The notes: a model not told the origin generated them from the letters alone. DNA of 64,000 bases from Paenibacillus ottowii (GCF_006874425.1 NZ_VIJZ01000001.1:62001-126000); one strand, 5' to 3'. Positions 28,041-37,099 are shown, counted from the first letter of the stretch. Made by a program: numbers and translations.

Positions 28041-29036
28041 GTGTTGAGAAAAAAATCGATTTTTATGCTGGCTGCTTTGATGCTTGTATTGTCTGTATTT
28101 GTGAGCGCATGCGGCGGAAATAACACTGGAGGTAATCCTGCTTCAACTTCAGGAGATAAGCAAGAATCCACTGCTACTGGAGAGACAAGAAGCTTTAAAA
28201 CGGTGAAAGGGGATATTCAGATTCCCGCTAAGCCACAGCGTATTGTTACGGATTTTTACGGCGGAGAACTGCTATCCGTAGGTGCTAACGTGGTGGGTGT
28301 GGAGCCGACTGCGTTTCAAAACCCTTTTCTAACCGATTTGCTGAAGGAAAAAGGAACCAAGGAGGTAGGGGACCCAACCAATTTGGAAAAGACGCTGGAA
28401 CTCAAACCCGATCTGATTGTGGTTATGAAGGATACGAATTATGAAGCTTTGTCTAAAATTGCCCCGACCCTGTACATTCCGTACGGAACCACAACTAATA
28501 TCTATGATACAGTCAAGCTGTTCGGGGATATCACTGGGGAAAAGGGCAAGGCTGGGCAATTTATTGCCACCTTTGATAAAAAGGCTGCTGAAGGTCGCGC
28601 TCGTCTGAAAGGTGTTATTGACGAAAAGGCAACCTTCGGTTTGTATGAGTTGACGGACAAGAACGCGCTTTGGATCTTTGGCGACAATGCGGGTCGAGGC
28701 GGACAAGCCGTATACAATGCGCTCAAACTGAATATGCCGAAAAAGACAGCTAATTCCAAGGAACAAACGGTGCAGCTTTCAATGGAGGTACTGCCGCAGT
28801 ATGACGCAGATTACATGTTCCTGACAACCTATGATCCAGACAAAAAGGGTGCCGCGCTTAAGCAACTGAAATCGTCTGCTGTGTGGGGGAATCTGCCAGC
28901 GGTGAAGAAGAATAGAGTATTCTTTAATGATTTTGATACGTACTATCGCTACGATCCGATCGCTATTACCGGACAGATTGATATGATTGTGGATATGTTG
29001 ATTGAAAGAGAGAAAGAGAATAAAGCTAAAAAATAG
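28041..29036 (+). CDS. Iron-siderophore ABC transporter substrate-binding lipoprotein
   Basis: 331 residues beginning with a lipoprotein signal that ends in the lipobox VSAC (Cys24). A low-complexity linker and a Fep/BtuF-type periplasmic-binding fold follow (QIPAKPQRIVT, LKPDLIVVMKD, and the long bridging helix region). It captures ferric siderophores at the cell surface for an ABC importer. No permease or ATPase gene adjoins it, so it must work with components encoded elsewhere. The GTG at 28041 follows AGGGGG by six bases. A perfect Fur box controls the promoter. Confidence 0.92.
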   Translation: MLRKKSIFMLAALMLVLSVFVSACGGNNTGGNPASTSGDKQESTATGETRSFKTVKGDIQIPAKPQRIVTDFYGGELLSVGANVVGVEPTAFQNPFLTDLLKEKGTKEVGDPTNLEKTLELKPDLIVVMKDTNYEALSKIAPTLYIPYGTTTNIYDTVKLFGDITGEKGKAGQFIATFDKKAAEGRARLKGVIDEKATFGLYELTDKNALWIFGDNAGRGGQAVYNALKLNMPKKTANSKEQTVQLSMEVLPQYDADYMFLTTYDPDKKGAALKQLKSSAVWGNLPAVKKNRVFFNDFDTYYRYDPIAITGQIDMIVDMLIEREKENKAKK

Positions 29037-29057
29037 GTGTGAGATTCACAGGGTATA

Positions 29058-29102
29058 AGCACTTCACTACACGGACAACGAGCCGGAGTGAGGTGCTTTT
29101 TT
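29058..29102 (+). terminator. Intrinsic terminator after the siderophore-binding gene
   Basis: AGCACTTCACT (29058-29068) pairs with AGTGAGGTGCT (29087-29097) with one G-U pair, followed by T. Confidence 0.7.
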
Positions 29103-29182
29103 ATTGAGCAGATTACCAAGAATGAACAGAGCAGAGGCAAAGGCATAGAGTTGGACTGCAGCATATTCACTAATCAATTCTT

Positions 29183-30685
29183 TTATTTCGTCGTAATTAC
29201 GATAGTATCTTCTTTTTGTATCCAATCTACCTTGGCTCCGAGTGTCTCGCTGATGAGCCTCAGTGGAAGATAACCAATACCGTTCACCATGAAGGGCGGA
29301 TTGGTGAGTTCTACAGATTTACTGTTCACTTTTGTTTGGCTGGTTTTAAAATTTATTTCTATAGAGATGGAATGTTCGCCTACCTTGGAATGATCTATTT
29401 TTGCTATTTTGCTGTTGTAATCATATGTGACCTCAGCCCCTAGTTTGTCAAATACGGAGCGAAGAGGAATAAACGCCTGCCCGTTGCGCGTGATTACACC
29501 GTTACTTAGGGGGACAGGTGTATTGTTGAGACGGACGAGAATCGGCTTTTGCACAGGAACTGGCGTACTATAAAGAAACTCATAATCGCCTATACCGAGT
29601 TGCGCATGTTTGTTAACCCCCCAGCCCCACAAAGCGCCGTCGGCTTTTTGCATGATGATGTGCCGTGGACCTGCTTTGATGCTTTGAGTATTTTGAGCAA
29701 GTAATGTAAAAGGGACCTGGGATGATAACTTTTCGCCATCTAGAGATGCAATATATACATTACCAGCAGTGGTGAGAGCAAGAATGGAGCGTTCAACGAA
29801 AAAGGCGTCTTTAACATTCTGCACCCCTTTTAATAATACAGGTGTATTATCGTTATGATAGGTTGTATTGTCTAAGGCACCTGTAACGGTAGCCCCCCAG
29901 AACCATAGCCGACCTTGCTGATCAATCGCGAGATTGGAATACCTATTAGCCTTGATCGTCTTGATGCCCGATAAGGTATGAATTTGTGATACGGCTAGCG
30001 TTTCGGATGGGGCTGCATTTTTATCAAATTCTTTGGGCCATGTCCATACGGTGCCGTCTTTTTTTAGGGCTATATTTTTAGCAATTGCCGTAATATCCTT
30101 TAATGATGGAATAGGTTCGAAGCCCTGCAAGGCTTTTGTGTTTTTCCATACACTGCCGTCACTTTTTAGGAATATCCAGCGTTCCTCATAATTGGGTCTT
30201 TCTTCATAGTAACTATCGATATCAGCAACCTCGTCGATGCCAGACAGGGTTTGAAAAGGACCAAAAGTATTTTTATCTTCGAGTCGATCAGCTAAAAATA
30301 TATTCCCCTCGTTGTTCAGAGCGAGTACATGGTCATTTAAACTGCTTACAGCTATGAGATTCTGTAGTCCTTCCAGGGAAACAAATTTCACGGATTCGGC
30401 AATGTTGTTTCTAGGCACATACCAGGCAGAGTGGTCTTGCAAGGTAAATACCAGATCGCCTTCGTTAATGATATTAGAGAATGTTTTTACAACGTTCGGC
30501 TTACCCTCTACACGAGTTGGTACGGATTGATTATAGCCCCACAGCCATAAGCTTCCATCGGATTGAATCAGACTCCCGGAATCAAAGGAGCGAATATGGG
30601 ATGTGGAATTATCTCCGGCCGCCCACACGCTGGGACTGAGCAGCAATAACGTGATGATACTCAGTAATAGAGCACGTCTTTTCAT
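29183..30685 (-). CDS. Exported RCC1-repeat protein with copper-amine-oxidase-type stalk domain
   Basis: 500 residues. A signal peptide (about 1-23, ending VWA) precedes a beta-propeller of RCC1-like repeats recognisable by recurring SDGSLWLWG, DGTVWTWP, QGRLWFWG and DGALWGWG units. The C-terminal part (about 385-500) is a stalk domain of the copper amine oxidase N-terminal type, with FIPLRSVFDKLGAEV and YLPLRLISETLGAKVDW. Such proteins are common on Paenibacillus cell surfaces and have no established function. The final residues lie close to, but do not overlap, the convergent siderophore gene. Confidence 0.82.
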   Translation of the reverse strand: MKRRALLLSIITLLLLSPSVWAAGDNSTSHIRSFDSGSLIQSDGSLWLWGYNQSVPTRVEGKPNVVKTFSNIINEGDLVFTLQDHSAWYVPRNNIAESVKFVSLEGLQNLIAVSSLNDHVLALNNEGNIFLADRLEDKNTFGPFQTLSGIDEVADIDSYYEERPNYEERWIFLKSDGSVWKNTKALQGFEPIPSLKDITAIAKNIALKKDGTVWTWPKEFDKNAAPSETLAVSQIHTLSGIKTIKANRYSNLAIDQQGRLWFWGATVTGALDNTTYHNDNTPVLLKGVQNVKDAFFVERSILALTTAGNVYIASLDGEKLSSQVPFTLLAQNTQSIKAGPRHIIMQKADGALWGWGVNKHAQLGIGDYEFLYSTPVPVQKPILVRLNNTPVPLSNGVITRNGQAFIPLRSVFDKLGAEVTYDYNSKIAKIDHSKVGEHSISIEINFKTSQTKVNSKSVELTNPPFMVNGIGYLPLRLISETLGAKVDWIQKEDTIVITTK

Positions 30686-30803
30686 ACGATTTTCCTCATT
30701 TCTTGATCCATGTATATACGAGAAAAAAATGATCTTAAAGAATATCCCTTATCCATAGACGAAGAAAGCTTAGAAAAGTTTTCCAAAATTAATGAATTGC
30801 AAT

Positions 30804-30850
30804 AAAATAACCTCCAAACCCAACGATTAAAGATGGTTTGGAGGTTATTT
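30804..30850 (-). terminator. Intrinsic terminator after fchA
   Basis: A perfect stem of about 16 bp (AATAACCTCCAAACC with GGTTTGGAGGTTATT), with T-rich sequence on the minus-strand 3' side. It ends the folD-fchA transcript. Confidence 0.85.
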
Positions 30851-30903
30851 CTAATTAGCAAGTAGCAGAAATACGGGTTAGTACAGCTAGTGCGCTCTAT
30901 GAG

Positions 30904-31542
30904 CTAACTACTCGCGATTCGACTGCGCACGGTCAATAAGGTTTGCTCTTTGATTTGTGCGATTTCACGGAGGAGTGCGGCTGTTTTGGCTTCGTAGGCT
31001 TGTTTGACATCCAGGTCCTTGAGCGAGGCAAGGTTAATGTCAATGGTAAGCAGGGCAGATTGAGCAGCTGCTTCGAACAGAATCGCACCGATGCCCAGAT
31101 CAGAGATCACATTTTTATTGGCTATTTCCACAATGTTGTAGGCTTGTGATAATCCGTCCCGGCATACTTCCAGCAGGCGCATAGGCACCTCAATGGCAGC
31201 AATCACCGCTGTTTGTAAGGAATGGGTCCGATAGCGCTTTTCTTCGTCTGTTTCTTTGGGCAAACGCAGCGCGGTCATGTACTGTTCAAAGGATTGGATG
31301 TCTGCGGCCATTAGTTCCTCGCAATGTGTAGACAATCTTTCCATATTGCTAATGACTTGCGTCATTTGTTCACGGAATTGCGCGAATTTTTCTCCTTGCG
31401 AAAGGTTAGCGGTCATGGAGGTCATAGCTGCGCCTAGTGCCGCAGCCAGCGCGGATACACTTCCTCCACCGGGGGTAGGCGCTGCACTTGCAGCTTCTTT
31501 TAGAAAATGTCCGATGGACTGATTCCACGACAGTTCACTCAT
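30904..31542 (-). CDS. fchA: Formiminotransferase-cyclodeaminase-like protein (FchA, methenyl-THF cyclohydrolase type)
   Basis: 212 residues, predicted all-helical, matching the cyclodeaminase/cyclohydrolase family (FTCD_C). The start shows TPGGGSVSALAAALGAAMTSM, the glycine-rich hallmark. The family includes methenyltetrahydrofolate cyclohydrolase, which interconverts methenyl- and formyl-tetrahydrofolate. It overlaps folD in an ATGA and shares its ZTP-riboswitch-controlled transcript, which places it in one-carbon metabolism. The cyclohydrolase rather than cyclodeaminase role is inferred from this context. Confidence 0.87.
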   Translation of the reverse strand: MSELSWNQSIGHFLKEAASAAPTPGGGSVSALAAALGAAMTSMTANLSQGEKFAQFREQMTQVISNMERLSTHCEELMAADIQSFEQYMTALRLPKETDEEKRYRTHSLQTAVIAAIEVPMRLLEVCRDGLSQAYNIVEIANKNVISDLGIGAILFEAAAQSALLTIDINLASLKDLDVKQAYEAKTAALLREIAQIKEQTLLTVRSRIASS

Positions 31543-32405
31543 GAATAAACCACCTCTCTGGAGTAGTGTTGCAGACGTATCGCTTTGAGCAAATTTTTAT
31601 ACAAAATTGCAGTCGTTAAGGTACCCACACCGCCGGGTACGGGAGAAATGGCATGTACCTTTTCTACAACGTCCGGTGCAGCGTCACCCACGATTTTTCC
31701 CTCCAGCGTCTCATTTATTCCTGCGTCTACCAAAATCAAACCGGGGTGAACCATATCCCGTGTTATCACATCAGGACATCCGACTGCGACGAAGGCGATG
31801 TCTGCATGGCTCAGATGCTCTGCAATATCACGCGTACCTGCATGACAGGCGGTGACGGTGGCATTTTCTCTTTGCAGCATGTGGAAAAGGGGAAGTCCCA
31901 CTGTCTGCCCGATGCCCACGAGCGTAACATTTTTGCCTGCCAAGGAGTGACCGTAATGCTTGAGCAACTCGATACAAGCTTGAGGTGTAGCGGGGTATAG
32001 CCCTGCGTCACCAGTTACGGTAGCCAGCTTGTTGTCAGGTGTAATTCCATCAATATCCTTGTAGGGGGCGATGGACTGTTTAATAACGGAGGCGGAAAGA
32101 TGTTGAGGAAGCGGAAGCTCCAGCATAATGCCATGTACATGGGATGCATCATTTAGGGTGCCGATCAGATGCAGAAGTTCTGCTTCGCTAACATGACGAT
32201 CAAACGTATGGAGATGAAATGAGATGCCCAGCTTCTCTGCTATTTTTTGCTTGGTACGTGCATAGTATGCAGATGCCGGATCACCCTCTACCAACAGGGT
32301 CGCCAGATGGGGACGGTGTCCTTGCTGTTTCATTTGCTCTACTTGGGAACGGATCGTTGCATACACTTGCTCAGCTGCTTCTTTGGATTTCATAATAATA
32401 GCCAT
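31539..32405 (-). CDS. folD: Methylenetetrahydrofolate dehydrogenase/cyclohydrolase (FolD)
   Basis: FolD interconverts methylene-, methenyl- and 10-formyl-tetrahydrofolate. The catalytic Tyr-x-x-x-Lys is in YYARTKQK (about residues 47-54), the family motifs GIMLELPLPQHL and DIDGITPDN follow, and the C-terminal signature is PVPGGVGTLTTAILYKN. At 288 residues it is normal length. AGGAGG lies eight bases before the ATG at 32405. It heads a two-gene operon with fchA and is preceded by a ZTP riboswitch. Confidence 0.93.
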   Translation of the reverse strand: MAIIMKSKEAAEQVYATIRSQVEQMKQQGHRPHLATLLVEGDPASAYYARTKQKIAEKLGISFHLHTFDRHVSEAELLHLIGTLNDASHVHGIMLELPLPQHLSASVIKQSIAPYKDIDGITPDNKLATVTGDAGLYPATPQACIELLKHYGHSLAGKNVTLVGIGQTVGLPLFHMLQRENATVTACHAGTRDIAEHLSHADIAFVAVGCPDVITRDMVHPGLILVDAGINETLEGKIVGDAAPDVVEKVHAISPVPGGVGTLTTAILYKNLLKAIRLQHYSREVVYS

Positions 32406-32470
32406 AGTCCGAGCCTCCTCTGAATTTATCGCATAATAGAATCAACAGGGTGTCATGGTCTTATAAAACG

Positions 32471-32606
32471 AAAAAAAAGTATTTGCACAAGGTCGTCAAG
32501 ACAGACGAATCCTCTGCAAATACTTCTCCCAGGCGAACGGTACGCTTTGTTTGTATGCTCCCTCGTGGTTGATTCCACTGACTTCGCCAGTCACATACAG
32601 CGTTAT
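32471..32606 (-). ncRNA. ZTP riboswitch (pfl motif) with attenuator, upstream of folD
   Basis: On the minus strand the leader contains the ordered conserved elements of the pfl/ZTP aptamer: GTGACTGGCG (32585-32594), then CAACCACGAGGGAGCA (about 32556-32571), then GTTCGCCTGGG (32528-32538). An intrinsic terminator follows at once: GTATTTGCA (32515-32523) pairs with TGCAAATAC (32479-32487) and is followed by eight T. ZTP, which accumulates when 10-formyl-tetrahydrofolate is short, should stabilise the aptamer and let transcription reach folD-fchA. Confidence 0.88.
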
Positions 32607-32684
32607 ATATCTTACATTTTAGCAAATAATCATTAGAAAAGAAACCCGCGAACATTTGGAAAACAGAGGATACAGCTTGCCTAT

Positions 32685-32750
32685 ATGACAAATGTCATAT
32701 ACTCGAACTGACGTTTATGACTACAGCGAATTTACCGGTCTCCTTATACT
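32685..32750 (+). promoter_or_regulatory. des promoter with inverted-repeat DesR operator candidate
   Basis: ATGACA, AA, TGTCAT (32685-32698) is an inverted repeat about 45 bp upstream of a TATACT -10 box (32745-32750). No good -35 box is visible, as expected for a promoter that needs the activator DesR. The exact DesR site is inferred. Confidence 0.5.
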
Positions 32751-32817
32751 GAGCTTAGATCAACATGTATGCCTGACAAAGATGAAGGTATGGGCTGCAT
32801 TTTAAAGGAGGATCATA

Positions 32818-33879
32818 ATGGGTATGACACAACTCCCGTTAGCTCAATTGAAAAAAAATATGGCTCCCTACGAAAAAATAAACACGAAATCCAGCGTTCT
32901 GCAACTCATCAATACCTTGGGACCGCTGATCCTATTGTGGTATGCCGCTTATCTTAGCCTGGCGGTTTCTTACTGGCTGACGCTTCCAATTACTATGATT
33001 GCGGCTGGATTTGTGGTACGGACGTTTATTATTTTTCACGATTGTGGTCATCAATCTTTTTTCAAAAGTCGCAAGCTGAACGATATGGTGGGAACGATTA
33101 CAGGGATTATTACGCTCTGCCCTTATCACCAATGGAAAAATAGTCACGCGATCCACCATGCAACCAGCAGTAATCTGGATAAAAGAGGCACAGGGGATAT
33201 GTGGGTGCTTACGGTAGAAGAGTACACAGCAGCATCCACATGGACACGGCTGGCCTATCGTATATATCGAAACCCTTGGGTGATGTTCGGACTAGGTCCG
33301 ATTTATACTTTTTTGATTTCCTATCGGTTTAATGTCAAGACAGCCAAACGTAAGGAAAAAATAAATACCTATGTTACAAATATATCCATTATCGCCTTGT
33401 ATGCACTGTTGTGCTGGGCTATTGGCTGGCAGGCTTTTCTTCTGGTCCAGGTGCCTATCTTTTTTGTTTCTGGTATGTTAGGAATCTGGCTGTTCTACGT
33501 GCAACATCAGTTTGAGGATTCGTATTTTGAGCATGATGAAGAGTGGAGTTATATTAATGCGGCCGTAGAAGGCAGTTCTTACTACAAGCTTCCTAAAGTA
33601 TTACAATGGATTACGGGTAATATTGGTTTTCATCACGTTCACCACTTGAGCCCAAAAGTGCCAAATTACAATTTGGAAAAGGCGCATGAAGCGACACCGT
33701 TGCTTCAAAAGGCGACCACGATCACGATGAGTAGCAGTTTGCAATCTTTGAAGTTCCGCTTGTGGGATGAAAGCACAAAAACCTTTCTGACCTTTAAACA
33801 AGTGAAGCCGCTGCTTAGCAAACATGTGCGCACTTCAAACCCCATGCCTACACCTGTTGTAGGTACGGAAAGAAAATAA
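32818..33879 (+). CDS. des: Membrane acyl-lipid fatty acid desaturase (Des)
   Basis: An integral-membrane di-iron desaturase that introduces a cis double bond into membrane phospholipid acyl chains upon cooling. Several hydrophobic segments and the three histidine boxes HDCGH (about residue 76), HAIHH (about 112) and HHVHH (about 275) are present. The 353 residues are full length. AAGGAGG precedes the ATG. The next genes are desK and desR, the same order as in B. subtilis, so cold control by this two-component system is expected. Confidence 0.93.
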   Translation: MGMTQLPLAQLKKNMAPYEKINTKSSVLQLINTLGPLILLWYAAYLSLAVSYWLTLPITMIAAGFVVRTFIIFHDCGHQSFFKSRKLNDMVGTITGIITLCPYHQWKNSHAIHHATSSNLDKRGTGDMWVLTVEEYTAASTWTRLAYRIYRNPWVMFGLGPIYTFLISYRFNVKTAKRKEKINTYVTNISIIALYALLCWAIGWQAFLLVQVPIFFVSGMLGIWLFYVQHQFEDSYFEHDEEWSYINAAVEGSSYYKLPKVLQWITGNIGFHHVHHLSPKVPNYNLEKAHEATPLLQKATTITMSSSLQSLKFRLWDESTKTFLTFKQVKPLLSKHVRTSNPMPTPVVGTERK

Positions 33880-33939
33880 CATTGTACGGAAATTGGTATG
33901 ATAAGATAAGGGATATCTAAAGTAGAAAAGGGTGGCAGG

Positions 33940-35073
33940 ATGCAAAAGTGGTATCAGATTTTCCAAAGAAATACGGGGCTCAGCCCTTATGTATGGGTCG
34001 TCTTTTATATCCTGCCCTTTTACTATTTTAGCTCCTCATCTACAAGTCATATCATTCTGGGTACCGCGATTATTTTGGTGTTTTTTGCTTGTTATGTACT
34101 GGCTTTTGTCTCTCAAGGTTGGCTCATATACTTTTGGACCAGTGTACAGATCGCGATATCGATTACGATGACGCTGCTGTTCAGCTATATGTATTTTTCT
34201 ATATTTATCGCTTATCTAATTGGTAATATTAAAAGTAAGTCCGCTTTTACGACACTGTATATTACTTTAATGGTTATTACGATTGGATTAATTAATTACG
34301 GCTTTGTTTCTCAGAATCCCGTTTTTATTAAGCAGATTCCTTTTATTCTGCTCAATCTGATCGGTGTAATTCTCCTTCCGATTACGAATTTTAATCGCAA
34401 CAAAAGTGATCGGCTTCAAGTTCAATTAGAGGATGCCAATAAAAAAATATCGGAATTGATCAAGCTGGAGGAACGGCAAAGAATCGCCCGTGACCTGCAC
34501 GATACCTTGGGTCAGAAGCTGTCACTCATTGGGCTGAAGAGTGATTTGGCGGGCAAGCTGCTGGACCAGTACCCGGAACGGGCTCATGCCGAAATTAACG
34601 ATGTTCGTCTTACCGCGAGAAGTGCGTTAAAAGAAGTACGGGAAATGGTTACTCAAATGCGCGGCATGAGGTTGGAGGATGAACTGCTACGTGTTCGGCA
34701 AATTTTAAAGGCTGCTCACATCGAACTGACCTTGGAGGGCGACCCCAAGCTGGAGCATACGTCATTAATGAACGAAAATGTGCTGAGTATGTGTATGAAA
34801 GAAGCTGTAACCAATGTAGTGAAACACAGTGGAGCTACCGCTTGCTCCATCACTATTGAGCCGTCTCGTAAGGAATTGACCCTGCGGATTCAGGATAATG
34901 GAGTTGGCATTACTGGAGAATATGGAACTTTTCGGGGAAATGGTCTGCAAGGCATGAAGGAAAGGCTCGAATTCGTGAACGGATGTATGGAGCTGCGTTC
35001 AGATCAGGGAACGACCCTGGTCATTAAAGTGCCCAACATCACTGAAAAACCGAATGAGGAGGTGGAGTCATGA
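33940..35073 (+). CDS. desK: Membrane thermosensor histidine kinase (DesK)
   Basis: 377 residues with four to five transmembrane segments in the first 150, a linker coiled coil, a HisKA_3 dimerisation domain with the phospho-acceptor His187 in RDLHDTLGQ, and a HATPase domain with the N box (EAVTNVVKH) and GxG motif (DNGVGITGEYG). B. subtilis DesK uses His188. It senses membrane thickness and ordering on cooling and phosphorylates DesR. The stop codon overlaps the desR start (ATGA). Confidence 0.93.
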   Translation: MQKWYQIFQRNTGLSPYVWVVFYILPFYYFSSSSTSHIILGTAIILVFFACYVLAFVSQGWLIYFWTSVQIAISITMTLLFSYMYFSIFIAYLIGNIKSKSAFTTLYITLMVITIGLINYGFVSQNPVFIKQIPFILLNLIGVILLPITNFNRNKSDRLQVQLEDANKKISELIKLEERQRIARDLHDTLGQKLSLIGLKSDLAGKLLDQYPERAHAEINDVRLTARSALKEVREMVTQMRGMRLEDELLRVRQILKAAHIELTLEGDPKLEHTSLMNENVLSMCMKEAVTNVVKHSGATACSITIEPSRKELTLRIQDNGVGITGEYGTFRGNGLQGMKERLEFVNGCMELRSDQGTTLVIKVPNITEKPNEEVES

Positions 35074-35669
35074 TTCGAATCGTCATCGCAGAAGACCAGC
35101 GTATGCTGCTGGGTGCTCTAGCCTCCCTGTTGGACTTGGAAGAAGACATGAAGGTAGTTGGAAAAGCAAGCAACGGGGAAGAAGCTATAGAACTGGTGAA
35201 GCAACATCAGCCAGACATATGCATTATGGACATCGAAATGCCGATCAAGAGCGGATTGGATGCGGCAGAGGAACTCAAAGGCTTGAATTGCAAGGTGCTT
35301 ATTTTAACAACGTTTGCTCGCCCCGGGTACTTTGAACGAGCAATCAAGGCAGGCACACACGGCTATTTACTCAAGGACAGTCCCAGTGAAGAACTGGCCT
35401 CTTCCATTCGCAGCATTATGGCAGGTCGACGTATTTACGCTCCAGAACTGGTCGATGATGCTTATGCTGAAGTTAACCCGCTAACGGAGCGTGAAAAGAC
35501 CGTGTTGGCGCTTATTGCTGACGGAAAGAATACCAAAGAAATTGCCGGTGAACTGTATTTAACAACAGGGACGGTGCGAAATTATATTTCAGTCATTCTC
35601 GATAAGCTGGGTGTCAGCAACCGGATTGAGGCGATTACACGTTTTAATGAAAAAGGCTGGTTCAAATGA
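35070..35669 (+). CDS. desR: NarL/FixJ-type response regulator (DesR)
   Basis: 199 residues. The receiver domain has the phosphorylation site Asp54 in IMDIEMP, the acidic pair near the start (AEDQRM) and the conserved Lys in LLKDS. The C-terminal LuxR-type helix-turn-helix begins near residue 135 (LTEREKTVLALIADGKNTKEIA). Phosphorylated DesR activates des. Asp54 is also the phosphorylation site in B. subtilis DesR. Confidence 0.94.
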   Translation: MIRIVIAEDQRMLLGALASLLDLEEDMKVVGKASNGEEAIELVKQHQPDICIMDIEMPIKSGLDAAEELKGLNCKVLILTTFARPGYFERAIKAGTHGYLLKDSPSEELASSIRSIMAGRRIYAPELVDDAYAEVNPLTEREKTVLALIADGKNTKEIAGELYLTTGTVRNYISVILDKLGVSNRIEAITRFNEKGWFK

Positions 35670-35694
35670 GAGACAGGCCAAAAAAAGAAGCAGA

Positions 35695-35740
35695 ACAGGG
35701 ACGCTATAAAGCCACACGTAGCTGCTCTGTTTTTTTGTTT
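35695..35740 (+). terminator. Probable terminator after desR
   Basis: AACAG...GCTA pairs with TAGC...CTGTT around a central loop, with internal mismatches, followed by seven T. Confidence 0.5.
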
Positions 35741-35837
35741 TATCCATAGATTTGCTATGCCTCTAGTGTACTTCCTTGTGATACAATAGGATAGTTGTCC
35801 ACAGGATGGACTGGAGTACAAGGAGGAGCAGAACCGC

Positions 35838-36461
35838 ATGAAACAAGCCCCATTTATAGCCGTTGAAGGGCCGATTGGAGCAGGCAAAACGACGTTGGCT
35901 TCGATGCTTTCAACCGAGCTGCATTTGCCGATGATCAAAGAGATTGTCGAGGAAAACCCGTTTCTCGATAAATTCTATCAAAATATAGATGAGTGGAGCT
36001 TTCAACTAGAGATGTTCTTTCTCTGCAATCGGTATAAGCAGCTAGAGGATACTGGCCTGCAATACATTGAGAAAGCACAGCCTGTAATTTCAGATTACCA
36101 TATCTATAAAAATCTGATTTTTGCAGAACGTACGCTCAAGGGTGTGAAGCTCGAAAAATATCGCCAAATCTATCATTTGCTCACAGATGACATGCCTAAG
36201 CCTGACATTATCATTTATATTAGAGCAGATTTGGATACCTTGCTAGGCAGAATCCGTAAGCGCGGACGCTCTTTTGAGCAGGAGATGGACCCTGCCTATC
36301 TGGAGCAATTGATTGCGGATTATGATAAAGGCATTCAGTTTCTCGCCGAACAGTCACCTGCCCCACGTATTTTGACCGTGAACGGGAATGAAATAGATTT
36401 TGTAGAAAACCAGGCACAATTTGAACAAATTGTTTCCGATGTAAAGGAGCTTATAGAGTGA
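35838..36461 (+). CDS. dgk: Deoxynucleoside kinase, deoxyguanosine-kinase-like
   Basis: A nucleoside salvage kinase of 207 residues that phosphorylates a purine deoxynucleoside with ATP. The P-loop is GPIGAGKTTL (residues about 12-21), the substrate-binding stretch NPFLDKFY follows, then the DYHIYK motif corresponding to the DRS region, and the LID arginines are in RIRKRGR. B. subtilis dgk and dck are a similar overlapping pair. The ribosome-binding site is AAGGAGGAG. The stop overlaps the next start in GTGA. Confidence 0.87.
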   Translation: MKQAPFIAVEGPIGAGKTTLASMLSTELHLPMIKEIVEENPFLDKFYQNIDEWSFQLEMFFLCNRYKQLEDTGLQYIEKAQPVISDYHIYKNLIFAERTLKGVKLEKYRQIYHLLTDDMPKPDIIIYIRADLDTLLGRIRKRGRSFEQEMDPAYLEQLIADYDKGIQFLAEQSPAPRILTVNGNEIDFVENQAQFEQIVSDVKELIE

Positions 36462-37099
36462 ATAATTACAACATTCCTGCAAATGCCCTGATTACGGTAG
36501 CAGGTACGGTGGGTGTAGGTAAATCCACGTTAACGGGCGCTTTGGCCAGTCGTCTTGGTTTTAAAACCTCGTTAGAGCAAGTCGATCATAATCCGTATCT
36601 GGAAAAATTTTATCACGATTTCGAAAGATGGAGCTTTCATCTGCAAATTTATTTTCTCGCAGAACGCTTCAAGGAGCAAAAGAACATATTCTTGTCGGGT
36701 GGAGGTTATGTACAGGATCGTTCCATCTATGAGGACACAGGCATTTTTGCGAAAATGCATGCTGATCAGGGAACAATGAACCCTACCGATTATGAAACAT
36801 ATACTAGCCTGTTTGAGGCCATGGTCATGACCCCGTTCTTTCCGCACCCCGATGTACTGATCTATCTGGAAGGCAGCCTGCCCTCCATACTGAGACGGAT
36901 TGAAGAACGCGGTCGCGAAATGGAGATCCAGACCGAGCGAGCCTATTGGGAGCAAATGCACCGCAGATACTCCGATTGGATCAACGAATTTGATGCCTGT
37001 CCTGTACTGCGTCTCAACATTGATGAGTACGATGTGCACGACCCTGCTTCCATGGATGCCATTTTGACAGAAGTGGGCAAAGTGATCTCCAAAAAGTAG
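36458..37099 (+). CDS. dck: Deoxynucleoside kinase, deoxyadenosine/deoxycytidine-kinase-like
   Basis: A paralogue of the upstream kinase. The P-loop is GTVGVGKSTL (about residues 16-25), followed by NPYLEKFYHDFERWSFHLQIYFL, the DRS motif (VQDRSIYED) and the LID region RRIEERGREME. The 213-residue enzyme would phosphorylate deoxycytidine and deoxyadenosine. It starts at the GTG at 36458, overlapping the upstream stop, with AAAGGAG before it. A terminator follows. Exact substrate assignment between the two kinases rests on resemblance to the Bacillus pair. Confidence 0.87.
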   Translation: MNNYNIPANALITVAGTVGVGKSTLTGALASRLGFKTSLEQVDHNPYLEKFYHDFERWSFHLQIYFLAERFKEQKNIFLSGGGYVQDRSIYEDTGIFAKMHADQGTMNPTDYETYTSLFEAMVMTPFFPHPDVLIYLEGSLPSILRRIEERGREMEIQTERAYWEQMHRRYSDWINEFDACPVLRLNIDEYDVHDPASMDAILTEVGKVISKK

